From Pseudomonas viridiflava (GTDB lineage: Bacteria > Pseudomonadota > Gammaproteobacteria > Pseudomonadales > Pseudomonadaceae): a DNA stretch of 64,000 bases. Below the pieces are notes generated by a model. That model ran no database searches. It saw nothing but the letters and a program-made list of their open reading frames with translations, and was not told the DNA's origin. The stretch covers positions 186,001 to 250,000 of the forward strand of contig NZ_UUPU01000109.1 in assembly GCF_900591205.1 (NCBI RefSeq), in the 5' to 3' direction. Numbering within the stretch: position 1 is the first letter of the stretch; each line of letters begins with the position of its first letter. A program made the translations under genes and the position numbers. This document shows, piece after piece, positions 7,856 through 14,108 of this stretch.

Positions 7856-9076
7856 ATGAGGGGGGGAATCAAGCTCGCGGCAAGCCTGGTGTTGCTGACG
7901 CTGAGCCAGGCTGGCTGGTGCGCGAACAAAGTCGACGTGGATTATCACGTCAAACTGCTGCCCCAGAGCGATCAGGCCGAGGTGCGGTTGAGCCTGTCCC
8001 AGGGCTCGGCGGTGCGCAGTCTGAACTTCGACCTGGGCCACGACGGCGACTACAGCGACTTCAAGGCGGATGGCCAGTGGAGCGTCAAAGACCACCGTGG
8101 CCTGTGGCAGCCCGGCCCCAGCAAGGCCAGCCTGACCTACCGCGTACGCCTCACCCATGCACGCAAGCCGGGTATTTATGAAGCGCGGATGACCCCAAGT
8201 TGGGCGCTGTTTCGCGGCGAAGACCTGGTGCCGCCCGCACGTCTGGACCAGCAGGACGGCGTCGAGCTGGTCTCGCGGCTGGTGTTCGAACTGCCGGCGG
8301 GATGGAAAAGCATCGAAACCGCCTGGCCGCGCATCGGCAAAAACAAGTTCCGTATCGACAATGTTTCGCGCTTGTTCGACCGGCCCACCGGCTGGATGCT
8401 CGCTGGCAACCTGGGCAGCCGTCGGGTGCGCCTGGGCGAAAGCGAGGTGACCGTGGCCTCGCCCAAAGGCCAGGCCATGCGCCGCATGGATGTGCTGACC
8501 TTGCTGACCTTTGTCTGGCCGCAGATTGAAGCGGCGTTCCCGCGTCACCCGGCCAAGCTGTTGCTGGTGGGCGCCAGCGACCCGATGCGCCGTGGCGCCT
8601 TAGCGGCACGGGACTCGATCTACCTCAACAGCCGCACGCCGCTGGTCAGCGAAAACGGCAGCAGCCCGTTGATCCGCGAAGTGGTGCAAGCGATTGGCCG
8701 TTTCAACGATCACGACACCAGTGACTGGATCAGCGAGGGCCTGGGCGAGTACTACGCCATTGAGCTGCTGCGCCGTGCCGGCGGGATCACCGATGAGCGG
8801 TATCAGGCGATACAGGCGCGGTTGACCAGGGAAGGCAAAGACGTGACCAGCCTGCGCGGCGAGCACATCAGCGGCGCGACCGTGTCACGGGCGGTGCTGG
8901 TGTTGCAGGAACTGGACCGCGAGATCCGCGTGAAAACCCACAACAAGCGCTCCCTGGATGACCTCGCGCAGGCAGTTATGCGGGCCGGCAGCATCACCAC
9001 TGCGCAGTTCGTACAGCTGGCCGAGAGCATCATTGGCGAGTCGTCGGTGGTGCTGGACTCAAAACTGCTGCGCTGA
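7856..9076 (+). CDS. Exported M61-aminopeptidase-like protein lacking the HExxH motif
   Basis: 406 aa from ATG 7856 with a signal peptide (residues 1-23, QAGWCA). The N-terminal half (DVDYHVKLLPQSDQAEVRLSL ... FDRPTGWMLAG) resembles the beta-sandwich of M61/M1-type metallopeptidases. The C-terminal half keeps the helix layout of the catalytic domain, including DWISEGLGEYYAIELLRRAGGITDERY (E294 equals the third zinc ligand in the WxSEGxxxYY block). Where HExxH should stand there is REVVQ (residues 274-278), so two zinc ligands are absent and activity is unlikely. No PDZ domain follows. I infer a catalytically dead periplasmic binding or scaffold protein. It may be co-transcribed with ycgN. The family assignment is moderate because it rests on one motif region. 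Confidence 0.6.
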   Translation: MRGGIKLAASLVLLTLSQAGWCANKVDVDYHVKLLPQSDQAEVRLSLSQGSAVRSLNFDLGHDGDYSDFKADGQWSVKDHRGLWQPGPSKASLTYRVRLTHARKPGIYEARMTPSWALFRGEDLVPPARLDQQDGVELVSRLVFELPAGWKSIETAWPRIGKNKFRIDNVSRLFDRPTGWMLAGNLGSRRVRLGESEVTVASPKGQAMRRMDVLTLLTFVWPQIEAAFPRHPAKLLLVGASDPMRRGALAARDSIYLNSRTPLVSENGSSPLIREVVQAIGRFNDHDTSDWISEGLGEYYAIELLRRAGGITDERYQAIQARLTREGKDVTSLRGEHISGATVSRAVLVLQELDREIRVKTHNKRSLDDLAQAVMRAGSITTAQFVQLAESIIGESSVVLDSKLLR

Positions 9077-9102
9077 TCCGACGCCTTGCACAAAGCAAAA
9101 AT

Positions 9103-9189
9103 GTGGGAGGGGGCTTGCTCCCGAATGCGCTGGTTCAGTCGCCATCCATTTGGCTGAAACACCGTATTCTCGAGCACGCCCGCTCCCAT
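9103..9189. repeat. Degenerate REPIN
   Basis: Left copy GTGGGAGGGGGCTTGCTCCC, right copy reduced to GAGCACGCCCGCTCCCAT. It lies in the 134-base gap between convergent genes and has decayed in its right arm. Confidence 0.75.
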
Positions 9190-9210
9190 ATTTGATTGGG
9201 TTCAGCCGAA

Positions 9211-9552
9211 CTATTGGGTGGCTTTCTCTGCCGCCACTTCAGCCTTGGTCTTCAAGTTCTTCAACTCGGCACCTGCGCGCTCGATCTTTGTGCGCACGCT
9301 GTTCATTTCCTGACGACCCTGTTCCAGCTTGTCCTTGAGCGAGCTGTGGCCGGTAAAGCCACGGGCCAGGGCCACGCCGCCGATCGCCACTTGAATCAGG
9401 CCGAAAATGCCGCCTCGGCGCAGCCCTTTGCCGACCATCATCACGCCACCGGCCACGGAGCCGATGCGTTCCCAGCCATGCACGTTCTGGGTGGGCCGGG
9501 TTTCAAACGGGGTGTGTTCGATGATAGGTCGCAAGGTTTTGCTGTCGCTCAT
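9211..9552 (-). CDS. DUF2892 (YgaP-like transmembrane) protein with C-terminal coiled coil
   Basis: 113 aa from ATG 9552. Residues about 24-66 carry the DUF2892 pattern NVHGWERIGSVAGG...GGIFGLIQVAIGGVALARG, two short hydrophobic helices of an inner-membrane hairpin. Residues 70-110 are charged and heptad-like (LKDKLEQGRQEMNSVRTKI...LKNLKTKAEVAAEKA), predicted coiled coil facing the cytoplasm. The family is of unknown function; rhodanese fusions exist elsewhere, but no rhodanese domain is present here. Confidence 0.78.
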   Translation of the reverse strand: MSDSKTLRPIIEHTPFETRPTQNVHGWERIGSVAGGVMMVGKGLRRGGIFGLIQVAIGGVALARGFTGHSSLKDKLEQGRQEMNSVRTKIERAGAELKNLKTKAEVAAEKATQ

Positions 9553-9619
9553 GATCCGTCTCCAACAAGGGCAAGTGTAAGTAGCTGACTGTTTGCGGGC
9601 GCCGGATGTTCCCGAAATT

Positions 9620-10087
9620 TCAGTACTTGGGGCCCGAACGGGTGTTGTTGCCCTTGGCCAGGCGGTCGTAGAGCACCACGTTGACGGTGGCGGCGAGGTT
9701 CATGCAGCCGGTGGTCGGGATGTACACCACGTCTTCACACCAGTCGCGGATCTCTTTATCCAGCGAGCCGTCTTCGGGGCCGAAGATATACAGCGCACGG
9801 TCCGGGTGGGTGTATTCGGGCAGCGGGCGGGCGCCTTCCACCAACTCTACGGCGACCGGGATGCAGCCCAGCGGCAGGATCTTTTTCAGGTCGTCGATGC
9901 CGATCAGCGGAATGTCGTGGTGGACTTTCTTGGTGTCGGTGATGAAATCCCGCGCACGCTCGTAACGCACCCCGGTGTAGAACACCGAGGCCACGCCGTA
10001 GCAACCGGCGGCACGCATGACCGAACCGACGTTTTCGGGGGATTTGGGGTTATACAGACCGATGCAGCTATAGCGTTTATTGCCCAC
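9620..10087 (-). CDS. TrmH/SpoU-family RNA 2'-O-methyltransferase
   Basis: 155 aa from ATG 10087. SPOUT knot methyltransferase: motif 1 LYNPKSPENVGSVMRAAGCYG, motif 2 ALYIFGPEDGSLDKEI, motif 3 VYIPTTGCMNLAATVNVVLYDR. This single-domain form lacks the N-terminal substrate-binding domain of RlmB, so it resembles the short TrmH/TrmL-type tRNA or rRNA ribose methylases; the target nucleotide cannot be deduced. The next gene downstream on the same strand starts in another block, 67 bases away. Confidence 0.85.
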   Translation of the reverse strand: MGNKRYSCIGLYNPKSPENVGSVMRAAGCYGVASVFYTGVRYERARDFITDTKKVHHDIPLIGIDDLKKILPLGCIPVAVELVEGARPLPEYTHPDRALYIFGPEDGSLDKEIRDWCEDVVYIPTTGCMNLAATVNVVLYDRLAKGNNTRSGPKY

Positions 10088-10124
10088 GGGAGTGCCTTAA
10101 AAAGGCAGCATTATAGCGGCAAGC

Positions 10125-10190
10125 CACAAGCTGCAAGTTAAAAGCAGAGCGGCTTTTTCTTGAGGCTTGCAGCTTGAAGCTCTCAGCTGT
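10125..10190. repeat. CAAGCTGCAAG / CTTGCAGCTTGAAG inverted repeat
   Basis: The gap downstream of the HNH gene contains AAGCTGCAAG and, 35 bases later, CTTGCAGCTT, a common pseudomonad intergenic dyad. It may serve as the terminator of the HNH gene, whose last codons it reaches. Confidence 0.6.
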
Positions 10191-10557
10191 CTTTTTTCAT
10201 CAACCCGGCCAACGCCGCAAACGGGTTATGCGTGGCCTTGGCAATCGTCGGGCTGCTGGTGGAGCCTTCGCCGAAGTACTGCTGGTCGGTGTAGCGCGAG
10301 TGTTCGTTATCGTGGCAGTACAGGCACAGCAACTCCCAGTTGGAACCGTCCTGGGGGTTGTCATCATGATTGTGATTTCGATGGTGTACCGTAAGTTCGC
10401 TCAAGCGTTTGCCGGCGAATTCACGGGCGCAGCGACCGCAGACATGGGGGTACATCTTCAAGGCTTTGTCGCGGTAGCCCATTTCCCGATCACGCTGGGC
10501 ATCGGCAAGGATGCGGTCCAGTTTGGCGGTGTGGGAGGGCGGGTTGGTCGAGCTCAT
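10183..10557 (-). CDS. YajD-like HNH nuclease family protein
   Basis: 124 aa from ATG 10557 (a second ATG directly upstream at 10560). HNH core: CGRCAREFAGKRLSELTVHHRNHNHDDNP...NWELLCLYCHDNEHS, with paired CxxC zinc knuckles, the HHRNHNHD catalytic block and LCxxCH. The length and the EHSRY tail match YajD. The biochemical role of YajD is not established; it is a housekeeping small HNH protein rather than a phage or intein endonuclease, since it lies in conserved core genes. Confidence 0.87.
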   Translation of the reverse strand: MSSTNPPSHTAKLDRILADAQRDREMGYRDKALKMYPHVCGRCAREFAGKRLSELTVHHRNHNHDDNPQDGSNWELLCLYCHDNEHSRYTDQQYFGEGSTSSPTIAKATHNPFAALAGLMKKDS

Positions 10558-10708
10558 CATGGCTCCTGGCTATTTGGTGGTCACGGATAAGGTTGATTCT
10601 AGCCGCTCGCGCTGTAAATGACCGCTGGCTTTTTCAGCAGTGGTACAGCCTGGCATCGGCAATCATTTGTAGTATCGGCTCACTCAATTTCATAAGGATC
10701 TGAAACCT

Positions 10709-11629
10709 ATGCGTTTACCTACATGGACAGTTGCACTGCTACTCAGCGTACTGACGGCTCAAGCCCAGGCGTTCTCCACACCTCAGCCCGGCCAGGTGAT
10801 CGAGGTGGCTCTCGACCAGTTGCACCCGACCCAGGCCGTGATCGGGTTCGACCAGATTTACTACAGCCTGGGGTTGTTCGCCGACAAGCCTGCGAAAGTC
10901 TTCGATGACTACTGCGAAACCAATGGCCAGGGCGAAGCCGACAAGGTGCCCAACGGGGCCGACCTGCACAAGCCGTCGAGTTTCACCTGCAAGGCGCCGG
11001 TGGGCACTCACCCCGAAGACATGAAGACCGTGGTGGTCGGCCCTGCCGGCCAGTTGTACCTGACCGACGGTCATCACAGTTTCACCACGTTGTGGGAAGC
11101 CACTGGTGGCGGCCCACGCTTGAAAATGTGGGTCAAGGTGACCGACGACTTCAGCAACAGCCCGGACCTCGCCACGTTCTGGCGGCGCATGGAGGCGGCC
11201 CGCAAGGTATGGCTCAAGGACAATCAGGGCCAGACCCTGACGCCGAACGAACTGCCGGCTCAGTTGGGCTTCAAGAATTTGCAGGACGATATGTTCCGCA
11301 GCCTGGTGTATTTCACTCGTAAAGCTGCGTATGCCAAGCCGGATGATGGCTCGGTGGCGCCGGAGTTTTTGGAGTTCTACTGGGGGAACTGGTTGCGTAC
11401 GCAGGTTGATTTGGGCGGGTATAACCTGAACAAGAAGGGCGGTTATAAGGATGCCATTGAGGCTGTCGCCAAGCGTATGGTCAGTTTGGCGCCGGGCGCA
11501 CAGGTGGGGGACAGTGGGTTTACCGCGCGTCAGTTGGGGGGGATGACGCAGGTGGATCGCGATGAGTTGGAGAAGACTTTCGACAAAAAAGTGCCGTATG
11601 TGATTGATTATCGGAATTCTCGCCGTTAG
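10709..11629 (+). CDS. Exported ParB/sulfiredoxin-like nuclease-fold protein
   Basis: 306 aa from ATG 10709 (AAGGATC ribosome site). Signal peptide at residues 1-21 (TAQAQA). The mature part has the ParBc_2-type arrangement: VIEVALDQLHPTQAVIGF, then TVVVGPAGQLYLTDGHHSFTTLWEA, whose DGHH equals the catalytic DGHHR/DGxHR loop of the ParB/Srx fold, then KMWVKVTDDFS. The rest is helical. ParB-like domains usually act on DNA in the cytoplasm, so the exported form is odd; possible jobs are a periplasmic nuclease or an ATP-independent Srx-fold enzyme. The activity is unproven. The last 15 codons and the flanking DNA are unusually G-rich. Confidence 0.78.
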   Translation: MRLPTWTVALLLSVLTAQAQAFSTPQPGQVIEVALDQLHPTQAVIGFDQIYYSLGLFADKPAKVFDDYCETNGQGEADKVPNGADLHKPSSFTCKAPVGTHPEDMKTVVVGPAGQLYLTDGHHSFTTLWEATGGGPRLKMWVKVTDDFSNSPDLATFWRRMEAARKVWLKDNQGQTLTPNELPAQLGFKNLQDDMFRSLVYFTRKAAYAKPDDGSVAPEFLEFYWGNWLRTQVDLGGYNLNKKGGYKDAIEAVAKRMVSLAPGAQVGDSGFTARQLGGMTQVDRDELEKTFDKKVPYVIDYRNSRR

Positions 11630-11670
11630 GGCGGTGGGGTGGGCATTTTTATGGTTATAGGGGGGAGGTG

Positions 11671-12490
11671 GGGGGGGGGGGCATATCCGTTGCTGCGGTT
11701 ATGGCTGAGTATGGTTCCGCTCTTACAGCGGGTCACTTTTGGAAGGACCCAAAAGTAACCAAAAGGTCCTCGCCCCATCACTCGGCACCTCGCTTAGGCT
11801 CGGTGTGCCCTCACTCCGGCTTGAATCCGTGGGCTGCCGCGATGGGCCATCCTTGGCCCATCGCGGCTAACCCGGCGTCCTGCCGGGTTGCCCACGGATT
11901 CAAGCCTGCGTTCGGCCAGCGTGATTGACGGGGCGCCCGAGATCAAAAGCAGAGCACGGCGGCCTGACAGCCGGCCTGAGTGGTGTAGATCAAAAGCGGG
12001 CTTTTCTGTAGGAGCTGGCTTGCCTGCGATGCTGGCAACTCGGTACATCAGGCACACCGAGTTGATGCTTTCGCAGGCAAGCCAGCTCCCACATTTGAAC
12101 CGAGTACGGCTTCAATGATCAGGCCGGCTGTCAGGCCGCCTCGATTTGCTTTGTTTTTGATCTGGCCCTTACATCCTTACCGATGACGAAGTCAGCGATC
12201 TTTTGCGCTTTTGATCTTGATCTGAGGCGCCCCGTCAAACACGCTGGCCGCACGCAGGCTTGAATCCGTGGGTAACCCGGCAGGACGCCGGGTTAGCCGC
12301 GCTGGGCCAAGGATGGCCCATCGCGGCGGCCCACGGATTCAAGTCTGCGTGCGGGCACACCGAGCCGGAGGCGAGGTGCCGAGTGTTGGGGCAAGAGCAC
12401 TTTGGTTACTTTGGTGCTTTTCCAAAGTGACCCGCTGTAAGAGCGGAACCATAAGCTGCCGTTACCCAAATAACGGATATTCACCCCCCC
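11671..12490. repeat. Long imperfect palindrome (two inverted copies of an intergenic repeat)
   Basis: The 900-base gene-free gap is a pair of roughly 270-base arms in inverted orientation: 11671-11945 matches the complement of 12222-12490 (shared blocks include GGTTCCGCTCTTACAGCGGG, GGCTTGAATCCGTGGG, GGGCCATCCTTGGCCCA and AACCCGGCGTCCTGCCGGGTT). A second inner pair, GCGGCCTGACAGCCGGCCTGA at about 11958-11979 and its complement at 12118-12139, frames a central REPIN. Each arm also holds local hairpins. ORFs across it are low-complexity and were not called. Both ends carry G or C runs of 8-14 bases. Confidence 0.9.
12008..12092. repeat. REPIN at the centre of the long palindrome
   Basis: GTAGGAGCTGGCTTGCCTGCGATG at the left and CTTTCGCAGGCAAGCCAGCTCCCAC at the right, with CAACTCGGT/ACCGAGTTG pairing between them. 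It is nested between the inner arms of the surrounding palindrome. Confidence 0.92.
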
Positions 12491-12525
12491 CCAACAGCAA
12501 CTAACCCGCGCGCAGTCACCCATAC

Positions 12526-13212
12526 TCAGCCCTTGAGCTTTTCCGCAATCCAGATGGTATGCCGCGTCCCCTTGTTGCCATGCGCAAACACCTGCACCTC
12601 TTCGGCCTTGAACCCAGCCTTGCGCAGTTTGTCACTGAACAGCCTGTCGGCGCTGGCAGACCACACCGCCAGCACCCCTTTGGGCCGCAGAGCCTTGGCG
12701 CAGGCCGCCAGGCCACCGGCTGAGTAGAGCCAACTGTTGGCCTTTTGCGTCAGGCCCTCGGGCCCGTTGTCCACGTCCAGCATGATCGCGTCAAAGCCCT
12801 GGGGCTCGGCCTGTAGCACTTTGGCCACGTCTTCCATGCGGATCACCGTGCGTGGGTCCAGCAACGGGCGGCCGGATTTTTCGCCCAGCGGGCCACGGTT
12901 CCACTCCACCACGCCAGGCACCAGTTCGGCCACGACCACTTCGGCGGTCTTGCCCAAATGCTTGAGCGCCGAGGCCAGGGTAAAGCCCATGCCCAGCCCG
13001 CCGATCAATACGCGTGAGCCTGGCCGCCCGGCGACCTTGCGGCAGGGGATTTCCGCCAGGGCGTCTTCGGAACCGTGCATGCGGGTGTTCATCAACTGGC
13101 CGCCATCACCGCCCTGGATCTTGATGACAAAATCCTCACCGTATTCGAACAGGCACAAGGCACCGCCGTTATCGGGGATCGGGGTGGTGTCCAGCAGAAC
13201 GAAACGTTTCAT
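12526..13212 (-). CDS. Spermidine-synthase-like protein (PABMT/SpeE fold)
   Basis: 228 aa from ATG 13212. Polyamine-synthase-type Rossmann core: RVLIGGLGMGFTLASAL (motif I), VVVAELVPGVVEWNRG (acidic ribose-binding site), and GFDAIMLDVDNGPEGL (DxDNGP where SpeE has D-D/SxDP). The N-terminus (YGEDFVIKIQGGDGGQLMNTRMHGSE) is a shortened beta-hairpin. At 228 aa it lacks part of the SpeE N-terminal tetramerisation domain, and the YxDxxDP aminopropyl-transfer site is changed, so it may be a methyltransferase-like paralog rather than a true spermidine synthase. No speD neighbour. Confidence 0.72.
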   Translation of the reverse strand: MKRFVLLDTTPIPDNGGALCLFEYGEDFVIKIQGGDGGQLMNTRMHGSEDALAEIPCRKVAGRPGSRVLIGGLGMGFTLASALKHLGKTAEVVVAELVPGVVEWNRGPLGEKSGRPLLDPRTVIRMEDVAKVLQAEPQGFDAIMLDVDNGPEGLTQKANSWLYSAGGLAACAKALRPKGVLAVWSASADRLFSDKLRKAGFKAEEVQVFAHGNKGTRHTIWIAEKLKG

Positions 13213-13290
13213 GGAAATCTCATTGGGAAGGGCATTCTTGCGCGGTTGGGAGTAGCCTTACGACATTACGGTCAGGCCATGGAGCCAGCG

Positions 13291-13569
13291 ATGAAGTGCA
13301 GCATTCTAACGGTCATTGTGCTTGGCGCGCTCACATTGGGTGCGGCGCAGGCGCAGGAGTTGCAAACCGTGCCGGTCGCGCCCGACCCAACCCCAGGCGC
13401 ACCGGGCACCCCGACGCCGACGCTGTACCCGCAAGTCACGCCACCTGCCGTGCCCAAGACCAACGGCTCGCCACCGCTGGTGCCCATCGTGTTGCCGACG
13501 CCGCCGAAGGACCAGACAGTGCCCGGCCTGCAGCAAAACGACAGCAAACCGAAGACGCCCGGCGGCTAG
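13291..13569 (+). CDS. Small exported proline-rich protein
   Basis: 92 aa from ATG 13291, preceded by GGAG with 6-base spacing; an ATG at 13279 is in the same frame. A signal peptide (ILTVIVLGALTLGAAQAQ) is followed by a disordered tail of about 70 residues rich in Pro and Thr (APDPTPGAPGTPTPTLYPQV...PPKDQTVPGL). No domain recognised. It overlaps by four bases the end of the convergent cNMP-binding gene. It is probably expressed, given the clear signal peptide, but the function is unknown. Confidence 0.6.
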   Translation: MKCSILTVIVLGALTLGAAQAQELQTVPVAPDPTPGAPGTPTPTLYPQVTPPAVPKTNGSPPLVPIVLPTPPKDQTVPGLQQNDSKPKTPGG

Positions 13570-14039
13570 AACTGTTGGTTGAGTAGTTGCCCGTCGGCCA
13601 TGCGCAGGCGTTTGGACAGGGCGATAGCAATCGCCCGGATGATCTTGGCGGCCACCCTGGGCGCTTCGTTGAGCATTTTTTCCAGGGAGTCCTTGCCCAG
13701 GTTCAGCAGTACGCAGTCACTGGCGGCCACACAACTGGCCGAGCGCCGCTCGCCGTCAAGCACCGCCATTTCGCCAAAGGCCCGGCCACTGCGCAGGGTG
13801 GCGATGGTCAGGCGCTGGCCGCCAGGGTTGGCTTTCTGCACCGCCACCTGGCCGCTGTGGATGATGCACATGAAGGTGCCGGCGTCGCCCTCGAGAAAAA
13901 TTACCTCGTTCTGGGCAATGCTGCTGATATTGAAGTAGCCGGCGGCCACGTGAAAGTCTTCCGGCAGCAGCGGATCGAACAGGCCGCAGTCCATCAGCAT
14001 GTCGCGAATTTCGTTATTCAATAAGGTCGGTTGGGGCAT
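13566..14039 (-). CDS. Stand-alone cyclic-nucleotide-binding domain protein
   Basis: 157 aa from ATG 14039. The only domain is a CAP_ED cNMP-binding beta-roll: NEVIFLEGDAGTFMCIIHSGQVAV, then the phosphate-binding cassette FGEMAVLDGERRSASCVA (Glu and Arg that contact the cyclic phosphate and ribose in Crp are present, as FGE and R-R-S). A C-terminal helix (KIIRAIAIALSKRLRM) follows, but there is no helix-turn-helix or effector domain, so it is unlikely to be a classical transcription factor. It probably acts as a sensor subunit binding a partner; the partner is not evident from the neighbours. Confidence 0.85.
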   Translation of the reverse strand: MPQPTLLNNEIRDMLMDCGLFDPLLPEDFHVAAGYFNISSIAQNEVIFLEGDAGTFMCIIHSGQVAVQKANPGGQRLTIATLRSGRAFGEMAVLDGERRSASCVAASDCVLLNLGKDSLEKMLNEAPRVAAKIIRAIAIALSKRLRMADGQLLNQQF

Positions 14040-14108
14040 GGCTGCAATCTTGGTCCATCAATCAAGTAGGCGGTCCTGTGTTCAGACAGGGCCGCCGCAC
14101 TAAGTTCC

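Noticed and set aside
11668-12504. Several 76-90 aa ORFs in the long palindrome
   Set aside because: They come from the repeat arms and repeat themselves on both strands; typical of spurious ORFs in intergenic repeats.
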